Of a DNA stretch of 64,000 bases, positions 45,266 through 55,089 are shown piece by piece. The DNA comes from Selaginella moellendorffii. Taxonomy: Eukaryota; Streptophyta; Lycopodiopsida; Selaginellales; Selaginellaceae. The stretch lies in NCBI RefSeq assembly GCF_000143415.4, contig NW_003314274.1, positions 277,185-341,184 of the forward strand. Reading direction: 5' to 3'. A program made the translations under genes and the position numbers. How positions within the stretch are numbered: position 1 is the first letter of the stretch; every line of letters starts with the position of its first letter. The notes beneath the pieces were generated by a model. It saw only the letters and a program-made list of their open reading frames with translations, did not search any database and had not been told where the DNA came from.

Positions 45266-45305
45266 CTCAGCTCGTGAGCTCATGAACTCAAAACCTACCC
45301 GGGCT
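45266..45305 (-). repeat. Right terminal inverted repeat of the DNA element
   Basis: Read on the minus strand it starts AGCCCGGGTAGG and includes TTTTGAGTT and GAGCTCACGAGCTGAG, matching the left end. The 9-bp duplication follows at 45,306-45,314. Confidence 0.85.
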
Positions 45306-45314
45306 CATATGCTC

Positions 45315-46230
45315 CACCTCCAATGTGTCACTGGACAAAGTAGGGGCTGGTCCAACGAGGGGAGAACTTCGAAGGTGGCGTAAACTCCATGAGTAGAACA
45401 AGATTGCCATCCTCGAATGGTTCGGCAAATTACTAGTGATCAATGACTGAATTGATCTTCTACTTGCCTCGAAGGAGATGTTCTGATGTGATCGTCACTG
45501 TTCTTCCAAGGCAAGAACCTCCAAGTCACGTGCATGAAGCTTGTCCTCATCGCTAAGCTGCATCGCTGTTGCGTATCAAAGAGAAAGTGAGAGTGATGGC
45601 ACTTGGATCTCCATTGGAAGCACGGCCTCTGTCCAATAGACAAGGGAGAATGGGGTCACAGAATTGGATGTCTTGAAGGATGTCCAAAAGGCCCACAACG
45701 CCATAACCAAGTGTTCATGCCAATGCCTTGGGTGATCCTCCACAAGCTTTGAGATGACTGTCTTCAATCTCTTGTTGCTGAACTCCACCTGGCCATTGCA
45801 CTCAGGATAATAGCTGCTTCTCTTCACATGCTTGATCTGTAGCCATTGGAGAAGATGCATCACACACTTCCGCCGCATATGAAAAGTTGGCTGGAACTCT
45901 TGGATGGTCACAATCCAAGCTAAAGTATGAGGATTGTGAACCAATTGTTGTAAAAGAAAGGTCAGCATAGTAAAACAGACATGGGAATGGATACAGGCTC
46001 TAGCAAGAAAGTGATGAAATCACTCCAAGGTGTAAATAACAGCCACTACTTCTTTTTCCGCATCCACATACTTCTTCTTAGTGTCTTTGAACGAATGTGA
46101 GGCATAGTATGTTGCATGTGGTGGCTTGCCAAGCTATGAACATTGGCAAAGGTATACTCCAAAAGCCTCTACACCCGTTGTGATGTAAATGTCGAAAGGA
46201 AGTTGTCATTCTGGTGGTTGGAGTACTGGG
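45315..46230 (-). pseudogene. T integrase and RNase H remnants, minus copy
   Basis: The block 45,968-45,576 reads WIVTIQEFQPTFHMRRK, then jumps directly to VKRSSYYPECNGQVEFSNK and SKLVEDHPRHWHEHLV. Between them the plus copy has about 660 bp more, including the integrase zinc finger and the first catalytic region. A GTGATG word lies at both breakpoints in the plus copy (59,639 and 60,302). Further up is a remnant of the RT-linked RNase H (PFDIYIT- and DAEKE-like). Confidence 0.82.
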
Positions 46231-47400
46231 GGCTCCATAGTATGAAATTCTGAACTCAAAGAGTTATAACTCGCATGCAACACTTTTAATTGGCTTGATT
46301 CTTTCTGCCAATTGTGTGTCTGGAAGTCATGTTCTGTCTCCATGAAACGGCATGACAAAATACACTTGGAGTCGTCAGCTACTAGGATTTTAGTAGGAAA
46401 ATGCCTGCTGTATGACACCTCAAATACTTGCTGAGGAGGGTTGAGTCTGGCTATGTCCTGTGAGAGATGGAGCTGGTCTAGAGTGACTGTGTCATCAAGC
46501 TCCATAAGGGGGAGTTGGTCCCATGCATGAAACGAATCAAGAAGCCCTTCCTCTATCAAGAAACACTCCGAAAAGCTGGATATAGGAGCCCGTACCCTAT
46601 AAGCCCCACCATCAAATAAAGAGGGCGTGGCAAGAGGCTTGGCCTTACTCTCAAAAAAGAGAGTGAAACTGAGAGATGTCTCGAGCTATCTGACTCACCT
46701 CCAACCATGTCAATCACATTGCATGAAAAAGCATCCGTTGTATAGATGGTCGACTCCACCGCCAACTCAAGAAAAGCCTCTGTGAGCTCAGGAGGAAAGT
46801 GTGGTGTGGAGACCACTTTAGTCCAAGCCTTCTGGGCTTGTTGAGAAAGAACTCTACCATCATTGTTAAGAAAGGTGGCGCTATGGGTTCCATTGCTAAT
46901 TTCCATTTTGCCTTGCGCACTGTCAATGGTGCAATGGGCTGTGACTTGCCATGAGCGGCCAAGGATGATAGAGTCCTTCAAAGAGGATATTCCAAGATGT
47001 TAGTAGTCAACCATGAGGAAATTCGCCTCAGAAATAACACTCTGCACAGAGACCTTGACACCACAACAAATGCCTGCCGGAGGAACAATGTGGTTGGTGA
47101 AGGTCTTGAGCATGATGGAGGAACTCTCGGTGATCTGTATCTGTGCTGGAAGGGCAGCTTCAAGAGAGATAATATTGCTTCCAAAACCAGAGTCAACCAA
47201 AGCATCCACCCTACAAGAGGAAGTACCAATCTGCACTGGGACGAAGAATGGACCAGGATCTCCACCATATCTTGTCATGTCGATAATGTGCAACTCTTGA
47301 GGAATCCTCTTGAGAATGCTCTTTGGTGTTCCTGACCGTGCAAACTCCTCTAAATGTTGGCCGAATCCTGGGACAAAACACAATATATCTCTGAGTAAAA
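46231..47400 (-). pseudogene. T protease region, minus copy
   Basis: The frame 47,383-46,981 reads MCFVPGFGQHLEEFARSG and then the retropepsin block DALVDSGFGSNIISLEAALP, with the DSG active-site triad in place. KDSIILGRSWQVTAHCTID follows. The downstream frame continues to about 46,206 and ends at the deletion junction (GGAGCCCCC/AGTACTCC). This copy retains codons that are stops in the plus copy. Confidence 0.85.
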
Positions 47401-47649
47401 AGGTGACGGGAGTGTCAACTAGCTATTCGAGAACTGGCTCCAGAACAGGAATAGCTGTTGGTGAGATCTCAGGAGGAGAAGAGAGTAGTGACTTGAAGGG
47501 GAGCCTACAAGCCACCCTCTATGTCACTAGATTTGATGCCGACAGAGATTCACTCTCAACCGGCACCGAGGGATCTATGGCAGGTTGAGCAGCTACCTTC
47601 TTCTTCGCTTGGGCTCGAGTGGCTGTGGTTTGCTGCTGTTGCCTATAGA

Positions 47650-48600
47650 GTTCCTCGGCTACCAAAATCGTGTTGACCGATGAGGCTCATGCTTTGCCTT
47701 TGCTTGACGAAGAGGCTGCCTCAATTGCTTGTTGCTCCAACTGCACCTAATATGCACCTCAAGACGATGTGGAATTATCAGCAAAGGGATGTTGTTGGAC
47801 ATGTTGAGAAGATGGAGGCTAAAGCTTTGGGTGAAGCTTGAAGCAATGCTGCGTGTTGTGTGTGTTTGTCTTGCAATGAGTGCGCCAACGAGACCTAAAT
47901 CTGCATTCTTGAGTAGTAGCAGCCTCTTTCCTAGATTCCACCAGCTCCTAGAGCAATTTGTCATGGTGTGATTGCTGCTGAAGAATGATCTCCTTTAGTT
48001 GCCACATCTCGTTGGCAAAGTTCTCAATAGCTAGAGGTGTATGCTCAATAACAACGGGCTTTGGTGTGGACGGATGAACAGTTGCACAAGGTGACTCTGA
48101 GGGGGTGATGGCTTGGTTGAAATCAACTCTAGCAATCCCCAGGTCAATAAGAAGCTCTCTTTCCAACTTCGTGGCAAATGAAAACGCCTCGCGGCAAGAC
48201 CTGAATGTCTTCTTAAGAAGTTTTCACTACAAGTTCCCACGCAGACTTGTTGTGAATGCCGTGGTCCCCTGTTGCTCATCTTGGACCACTCTGCGATCCC
48301 AACACTACTTCCAGTATGCTCAAAACCGAGTGATATAGTCAAGAACAGACTCGTGCGCACCCTGCTAGAACGAAAAGAGGTCAACAAGTAGCTGATTTGT
48401 GGGTTTTTCTTCAACGAAATGTTCTCTGAAAGAATTAAGTAGTGTCTGGAAGTCTGTCTGGTCCTCTGGGAGGAGAGAATCTGCCTAAGTTTTTGCTTTG
48501 CCTTCGAGAGACTGCAAGAACTCGCGGCACATATGATCATCATTGATGATCATGTTTGTGGTGCAGTAGTAACCAAAGCGACTGATATGTGATGTTGGAG
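47650..48600 (-). pseudogene. T gag region, minus copy
   Basis: It is homologous to 55,090-56,050 of the plus copy, with the CREFLQSLEGKAKT and DDHM-type Gag core and ITRF. The frame is broken by stops. No CCHC knuckle was recognised. Confidence 0.75.
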
Positions 48601-49581
48601 AGACTGTTCAAACACCTAAGAAGGTCGGTAGATCACTCCCCTTCTGTAGAACATGGAGTTGAGGTCGAGCTAGAGGTGGCTGCGCCATAGCTTGTAGATC
48701 CAAGTCACTAGAATCTGCTGAGGATGAAGAGGACTTGGCCCGAAAAGGTGCAGTGTCGTACCTAAGCTGCCTTTGGATGTTAGAAAGTTTACTCTATACC
48801 TTAGGGCATTGAGGTATGGTAAAAGGGTGCCAATTTATCGCATGTTTAGTTTGTACTGGCATCAAATACCCTGAACACTACAAATGCCCGGCCAAGGCAA
48901 CTGGGTTGACAAAAGTAGGGAGACTATAGACTTATGCTCAAGCTACTCAAAGTTGCCCAAAATGCCTGTGACGAAGAGAAATAAGGGTCAAAATGGAAGG
49001 ACATGTAGGCCTCAAGCACACGTAACCATTGACCCATAGGGTAACTGTCGAATTAGCCGCTGGAATAGCCACTAGAGTAGCCAATAATTGATAACTGGTA
49101 ACTAGTAATTGGGGACCTATCACTGGTAACCACCCGCTTTCACTTCTACTCCTGCGCCTATTCCTCTTGTTCCTATTCCTATGCCAACCTATTCCTTGAA
49201 GATTCTTTCATTCCCAAGGAACCCCCCAACAAAGTTTAGCCCAAAAGAGAAAAATGAGTCATCTAGTCTTAATCCTTCCCCGTTTTGACTATTGGCGGGC
49301 TCATTGGAAAGAGCTCAGCCCCATCTACCCTCTATCGCAGGAACTTGGGAAGAAGCCGCCTCAATATTCCCCAAAATCCAAGAAGAGGTAGCCTAGAACG
49401 TCAATATTGTGGAAAAATATGTGCATATCACTAATGTAGATTGATACTAAGGTGCTATTGGAATTTTCAGAAAGCCTAGGACCAGAAGCACCTCTAGAAA
49501 CAAACAACATCCAAAACAATGCCTAGAAGAGCATGAATTCCTGCTACAAAGATGACCAAATCTAGTTGGAGAAGAAAATTT
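48601..49581 (-). other. 5' leader of the minus T copy (non-coding)
   Basis: It matches 54,030-55,090 of the plus copy, including the GGTAACTAGTAA-type array at about 49,085-49,135. It ends abruptly at 49,581, before the primer site and 5' LTR. Confidence 0.75.
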
Positions 49582-49638
49582 TGGTCATGCTTTCAAGGAT
49601 CTTTTACCCTTCGACACCTTGGGGAATTTATTCTTTAC
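49582..49638 (-). mobile_element. First 57 bp of the 3' L1 LTR of chromovirus 'C'
   Basis: Read on minus, it begins TGTAAAGAATAAATTCCCC and continues to GAAAGCATGACC, as in 26,908-26,965. It is the stub of the LTR whose remainder is at 36,759-37,947. The purine-containing PPT-like GGCAGTGGAGT precedes it. Confidence 0.85.
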
Positions 49639-50039
49639 AACTCCACTGCCTATAGAAAAAGTTCAATGCCCACATTGAATGCCTTTTTTTAATTCTATAA
49701 CTTGTTGACCATGTCTCTAGGGGCATCCCCCCACTTAGCGATGTGCCTAAGTTAGCCTCCCTGGCTAAGAGCCCATGACAACGGAATATAGATGTCCCTA
49801 TACCCCTCTCCTCACCATGCCTTAGTATGGGGTCAGGACTTGAACCCAGCCTTGCTTTACTAGTGGGTCAAGATTTGAACCCAACCTTCGTAGAATATGC
49901 CTACAGATTCGACATCCCTGTGGCATAGTTTCCTACATCTGGTCGACCTAGCTAACCCATGCTAATTAGCTTACCTCTAGCACACCTTCGGATCCCAACA
50001 TATAATATTGCTCAAGTTCTCAAATAGATTCTTTAATTG
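49639..50039 (-). other. 3' non-coding interior of chromovirus 'C'
   Basis: This is the sequence between chromodomain and 3' LTR. It is related to the L2 interior at about 29,419-29,450 and 31,260-31,620, which supports common descent of L2 and C. Confidence 0.65.
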
Positions 50040-50890
50040 AATTTGGCATAAGTATATAGAGTTCTACCTTGCAAAAATTCTTCCACTAGATCCCGTGTGT
50101 TTGCTAGGTTCTCCTTTGGTTCCCATATCGCTTCATAGCGTGGAAATCTTTTCCACTTCACATGGAACTCCCTCACCTTGCATACTTGTCGTTGCTCTTG
50201 TGCGCATTGAGGATGGCCTCAACTTCGTATTTCTCTTCCCCTTGGATAACCTCAGGTAAAGGTCTTACTTGGTCCTTTCAAAGTAGATCCTCAGAGTACA
50301 GCTTGAGTAAGTTCACATAGAACACAGGATGCATCTTTCCCATCTCTCATGGAAGTCAAAGGCGGTAAGCCACCTTACCAATTCGTGCCTCAATCTCATA
50401 AGGCCCTATGAACCTGCTTAAGGAACTCAAGATCAGTTCATTTCCAGAAATATATGCATTTTTACCTTTGGGTCAGTTTTCGGCTGATCCCATTTAGTAA
50501 CCTTAGGTTCTTGGTGTTTAGCCACACCTCCTCCCCAGGTTGGAGCTTTACATCCCAGCACTTCTAGTTTGCATACTTATTTTGCCTTTGTTAAACCCAT
50601 TCGAAGGACTCCCTCACTAGATTCCAAATGTTGAGTCTTTCTATCATAAATACCTCCACTGCGGGTAACTCTCTATGATACTCGGCCACGCTAAGTTCCA
50701 CAGGACCTTTAATAGCTCGCCTATTGATGACTTCCCATGGACTCACCCTGATACTCGAGTGTGGTGAATTGTTATAGCACAATTCCACAAGTCCTAAATG
50801 ACTTACCCAATTAGTCTGGTCTCTAGAGACATAACATCGCAAATAATCCTCTAGCTGCCTATTCACCCTTTCCGTTTGTCTATCTATCAA
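50040..50890 (-). pseudogene. Integrase C-terminus and chromodomain of chromovirus 'C'
   Basis: The frame 50,890-50,591 reads DRQTERVNRQLEDYLRCYV, then NWVSHLGLVELCYNNSPHSS and SPWEVINRR, the integrase core end. At about 50,240-50,050 a chromodomain follows: KYEVEAILNAHKSNDKYA, then REFHVKWKRFPRYEAIWEP and ENLANTRDLVEEFLQ. The chromodomain places the element among chromoviruses, which in other hosts target heterochromatin. The frame is broken near 50,150 and between the two parts. Confidence 0.88.
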
Positions 50891-51239
50891 AAAGTGTTAG
50901 TGCCATCAAACTTAACTTATACCCAATACTTGTCTGTGGGTGATAGGTTGTGCTGAATTTCAACTTGGTGCGATATTGTTGTAGGAGAGTTCTCTAGAAC
51001 CTACTAGTGAAAATGTTATCTTGATTTGAGATAATTTCTTTTGGCTTTCCCCACACTTGAACCACTTGTTCGAAGAACAGCTTCACCACACCTTCCATAT
51101 CCACTTCTATTGTGGTGGGTATGAAATGTTCCATCTTCGAAAATCAATCCACCACTATGAATATCGCATCAAACCCCTCACTTGGGGGGAGTCCCGTGAT
51201 GAAGTCCATCATAAGACATTTCCATAGGCGATCTGGAAT

Positions 51240-51809
51240 TGGGATGCTTTGTAACAAGCCCCCACTAGCCTTAGTCACGGCTTTGAATTGATGAGATGTT
51301 GGACATGTCTTTACATAGTCTTAGACGTCTTTAGCCATATTTGGCTAGTGATACTTCCTCTTGAGTAAGCCCATAATCTTAGGCACTCCGCCGTGTCCTA
51401 CAAAAGGTTCGTCATGACACTCTTCTAAGGCTACCTTCCTTAGTTCCCCTTTTGGAATATACACCCTTGTTTGTTTATAATAGATGAGTCCATTGTGTTT
51501 TGCATAGCTTGTTTTCTCTTCCGCTGGCAACTCACCTCTCTAGTGAGCTTCCTGCGCCTCTTGATTCCTTAGCAACACTTTTTGTGCTAGACCATCATTC
51601 TCATATGCTATCCGCACATCATCCCAAAAGGTTGCTGTCACGCTGGATATCGCCAACTTCAAGCTCACTTTTTGACTTAGAGCATCTGCCACGATGTTGC
51701 TTTTCCTAGTTTTATATAAAATCTCACAATCAAACTCGACTAAAGCATTAGCCCACTGACCTTGTTTCCCTCTTAAGTCAGGCTGTAACAAAAAGTTTTT
51801 CATTGCCAC
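51240..51809 (-). pseudogene. RNase H end and integrase zinc finger of chromovirus 'C'
   Basis: The block 51,809-51,540 reads GKQGQWANALVEFDCEILY and NIVADALSQK (RNase H end, with the final Asp of ADALS). The block 51,530-51,345 reads KGELRKVALEECHDEPFVGH and PKIMGLLKRKYH, the first half of an HHCC finger. Confidence 0.85.
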
Positions 51810-51911
51810 ATTATTTGTGTAAACTTTGAAGTGTCTCCTAAAGTAGTGTTACCACTTCTTGAGTGCCTTAACCACTACAAACAATTCTTTTTCGTGGGCA
51901 GGCCATTTTCA

Positions 51912-52777
51912 CTAAGCCTTGTCCAACTTCTTTGAGTAGAACGCTACTGGATGGTTGTCTTGCTTCAACACTACGACCAACGCAAAGTCTGAAGCATCTA
52001 TTTTTACCTCAAAATCCTTATTACAGTCGGGTAACACTAACACAGGACCTTCCTCAACTTCCCTTTGAGGTGGATAAATGCTACTTCGCATTCTGCTGTC
52101 CATACCATCTTCCCTTTTCCCATTTGGTCCGTTAAAGGTAGGGTTATTCTCAAATGGTGTTTGATAAACTTTCAATAATAGTTGCATAGCCCCAAAAATG
52201 CCTTCAACTTGTGTACATTGGATGGCCGTTCCCATTCTTGGATCGCTTCGACCTTCTTAAGGTCCACCTTGAGCCTGTCCTTGCCCACCATATGCTGAAG
52301 AAACTTTACCTCTTGTTGAGCAAAGTTACATTTGCTTTTTTTAGCATATAGTTGATGTTCCCTTAGTTTCTCAAACACATTCGTCAAATGTTCGGCATGC
52401 TTTTCTAGCATTTCGCTATAGATCAAAATATTATCAATGTAGACAACCATGAAATGATCTAAATAAAGTATAAAAATATGGTTCATTAGCACCGAGAATG
52501 TTGCTAGTGCATTGCACAACCCAAAGGGCATCATTAGAAACTCAAAGCTTCCATACCTTGTTCGACAAATTATCTTCTTGACATATTCCTCTACTACCCT
52601 GATCTGGTAGTATCCTGACCTTAGGTCAATCCTCGAAAAGTATTTCACTTTTCCCAACCTATTGAACAAATCCTCAATCCCTGGTAAAGGGTACTTGTTC
52701 TTCTTTGTATACTTGTTGAGTAACCAGTAGTTTATGCACATGTATATAGATTCATTTTTCTTTTTCACAAATAACAT
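51912..52777 (-). pseudogene. Reverse transcriptase of chromovirus 'C', minus copy
   Basis: The frame 52,777-52,172 holds most RT blocks: INYWLLNKYTKKNKYPLP, YFSRIDLRSGYYQIRV, GSFEFLMMPFGLCNALATF and VVYIDNILIYSEMLEKHAEH. The catalytic pair is D-N instead of D-D, as in the other two C copies of this window. The next frame (52,235-51,912) continues into the connection region and RNase H (VKIDASDFAL, FYSKKLDKA). Confidence 0.92.
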
Positions 52778-52861
52778 TAATGTATGATACAGTCACTTGC
52801 TCAACCTAATATACCCTTTTTCCACCAACTCCTTAAGTTGGTGTTTGAACTCCTCGAGTTC

Positions 52862-53482
52862 CTTTACGTTCAACCGTTAACCAGGACAAACCACCACCTT
52901 AGCACCCTTGACCAACTTGATCTTGTGTTCTATTAGTTGTTTGCAGGGTAACCCCGTCGGTAGCTCCTCCGGCATAGTATCCTGGAATTGGTCTAACACC
53001 CGCTGGATCACTAAAGGTATTTCTTCTGTTCCTGTCTTTTTGTCACTCTTCACCGAGAGTAAGCACAAAAATGCTGCCTTGGTTTGTTTAGTGAGTTGAC
53101 CACTCGTGGACACCAAGTTTAAGCAGGAGTCTTTGGCCTTACATTGCCCTACCTTTAGATCCTAGGCCTCCACCCTGGATTATTCTCCCCAGGCATTCGC
53201 TAGTACCACAAGGTTCCTCCTTTGTCCATGCAAGGCTACTATGAACCGATTGAACCAATTCATCTCGAAGATTACGTCAAATCCCACCATGTCCAACACA
53301 GTGAAATCCATGTCTAATTTCCATGTCCCTACTTTGACTTTTGCTTGTCAAAGTACCTCATCATGTCCCTATTTTGACTTTTGCTTGTCGAAGTACCTTA
53401 TCATATTTTGGCTACCTTGAATAAACTCTATAGTCCTTGGTTCACTCCGCTGCTGCACCATTAGTCTGGCTTGCCAAACTAT
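52862..53482 (-). pseudogene. Protease end and RT start of chromovirus 'C', truncated by insertion of T
   Basis: The frame 53,116-52,877 reads FLCLLSVKSDK, then VLDQFQDTMPEELPTGLPCK and IEHKIKLVKGAKVV, the segment leading into RT. The match to the other C copies continues to AAACTAT at 53,482, where the T LTR begins. The uninterrupted sequence (AACTATGTTTATAGC) is at about 25,138-25,153. Confidence 0.85.
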
Positions 53483-53670
53483 TGTTAGGGCGTGGCCATC
53501 GAGAGAGTGAGAGTGAGAGAGGGAATATTCTAGTCCTCAGAATATTCCCCATCTTCCTCATATTAAACCCTTGCCTCACAAGGGCAAGGGGGGGCATTTT
53601 TGAGAAGAGCATTCAAGCATTTCTCATGTTTGAACGAGTGTTGGGGGAGGCGCCCCTCCTTCCCCCAACA
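53483..53670 (+). repeat. 5' LTR of T (188 bp)
   Basis: It runs TGTTAGGGCG...CCCCCAACA. It contains a GA-rich tract, a palindrome at 53,521-53,549, an ATTAAACCC box and a purine-rich end. This is unusually short for a Ty3/Gypsy LTR. Confidence 0.92.
53521..53549. promoter_or_regulatory. Palindrome upstream of the TATA-like box in the T LTR
   Basis: GGGAATATTCT and AGAATATTCCC arms surround a 7-nt loop. Equivalent palindromes with T:A in place of C:G lie at 62,349-62,377 and 38,069-38,097. A TATAAAACCC-type box follows about 12-15 nt downstream in each. Confidence 0.8.
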
Positions 53671-53672
53671 AA

Positions 53673-53690
53673 TGGTGAACCCAGTGTGAC
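53673..53690 (+). promoter_or_regulatory. Candidate primer binding site of T
   Basis: TGGTGAACCCAGTGTGAC starts two bases after the LTR end and begins with the TGG expected to pair with a tRNA CCA end. The tRNA is not assigned. It is clearly not the initiator-Met type used by C, L2 and the TRIMs. Confidence 0.65.
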
Positions 53691-54423
53691 ACACAGCACT
53701 TTCTGACGTGTCATTTCTCTTTTTCTTTTGGCCACAGACTTTGGGAAGGAATTCCTTGTTCATCTGGCAGTGGTTTTGTTTGATCTTTGGCGTGTTGGAT
53801 ATGTCTGGAGCTCTTTTTTCCAGCAAGGTATGGCGCTCATCAAGCTGTGCAGTATAGGAAGAGATACAACGTTTCTTGGCTTGGTTGGATGAACATTTTA
53901 GGGTTTTCTCATCTGGATTCTCAGCAAAATTTTTCAAGGTAGTGCATTTAGGCTTGTAGATCTTGCCTAGATCTACGAGTAGTGGTGATTCTTGGCACTA
54001 GATTTGGCCAAATTGGCAGCATGCAAAAGGATTTTCTTCTCCGGCTAGATTGGGTCATCTTTGTAGTAGAAATTTGTGCTCCTCTAGGCTTTGTTTTAGA
54101 TGCTGTTTATTTTCAGAGGTGCTCTTGATCCTAGGCTTTCCAAAAACACCAACGGCGCCTTAGTATCGATCTACATCAATGACATGCACATGTTTTTCCA
54201 CAATATTGGCGTTCTGGGCTACCTCTTCTTGGATTTTGGGGAGTATTGAGGTGGCTTCTTCCCAAATTCCTGTGATAGGAGGTAGACAGGGCTGAGCCCT
54301 TTCCAATGAGCCCACAAACATTCAAAATGGGGAAAGATCGAGACCAAAAGACTCATTTTTCTCTTTTAAACTAAACTTTGTTGGGGGTTCCTTAGGAACA
54401 ACGCAATCTTCAGTCTTGGGAAT

Positions 54424-54680
54424 GTAGGAACAGGAAGAGGAGTTGATGTAGGAATAGGAACAAGGGGAGCAGGAACAAAAGTTGGCGTAGGAACAGGAAC
54501 AGGGGGAGCAAGAACAAGAGTTGGTGTAGGAACAGGAACAGGAGGAACATGGATAGTAGGAGAAGGCGTACAGGTAGGAGTGAGAGTAGGGGGTTACCAG
54601 TTATGGTTTACAGGTCCCTAATTACTGGTTACTAGTTACCGGTTACAGACTACTCCAGCGGCTACTTTGGTGGTTACCCA
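54424..54680. repeat. GTAGGAACAGGAACAGG-type array and GGTTACTAGTTACC palindrome cluster in T leader
   Basis: Imperfect repeats of GTAGGAACAGGAACAGGGGG run from 54,424 to 54,590. A cluster of TTACTGGTTACTAGTTACCG words follows at about 54,592-54,655. The palindromic cluster recurs near the 3' side at 61,715-61,775. Confidence 0.85.
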
Positions 54681-55089
54681 ACAGGCCAACAGTTATGTGC
54701 GTTTGAAACTTATATCCCCTTCACCCTTATTTCTCTTCATCATAGGATGTTTGAGCAACTTGAGCACAAGTCTACAGTCTCCTTGCTTTTGTCAACCCAG
54801 TTGCCTTGGCCGGGCATTTGTAGTGTTCAGCATATTTGATGCCAGTACAAACTAGACATGCGATAAATTGGCACCCTTTTACCATACCTCAATGCCCTAA
54901 GGTATAGAGTAAACTTTCTAACATCCAAAGGCAGCTTAGGTACGACATTGCACCTTTTCGGGCCAAGTCCTCTTCATCCTCAGCAGATTCTAGTGACTTA
55001 GATCTATGAGCTATGGCGCAGCCACCTCTAGCTCGACCTCAACTCCATGTTCTACAGAAGGGGAGTGATCTACCGACCTTCTTAGGTGT

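Larger units (their letters stand above)
39567..45305. mobile_element. 5.7-kb DNA transposon-like element carrying a methyltransferase-like gene, a SWIM gene and a hairpin array
   Basis: The element is bounded by identical 9-bp duplications. Its ends are imperfect terminal inverted repeats of about 40 bp; both contain TTTTGAGTT followed by GAGCTCACGAGCTGAG. Nine-base duplications are typical of Mutator-like elements, and SWIM fingers occur in Mutator-like transposases. However, no DDE transposase domain was recognised. Contents from left to right are a decayed gene on minus (39,997-42,875), six hairpins (42,939-43,408) and a decayed single-exon gene on plus (43,667-45,118). Short hairpins with the same stem core sit near each end (39,672-39,690 and 45,217-45,236). 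Class assignment beyond 'TIR element with 9-bp duplication' is inference. Confidence 0.85.
37948..49581 (-). mobile_element. Element 'T' (Ty3/Gypsy), minus copy, internally deleted and interrupted by a DNA element
   Basis: A 3' LTR lies at 37,948-38,137. A long 3' non-coding part, integrase, remnants of RNase H, protease and gag follow toward higher coordinates. Compared with the plus copy it lacks two blocks: about 1.8 kb holding the archaeal-type RNase H and RT (junction near 46,230), and about 660 bp of integrase (junction near 45,862). The 5' LTR and primer site are also gone; the copy ends at 49,581 inside its leader. The segment 39,567-45,305 is a foreign insertion. Confidence 0.85.
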
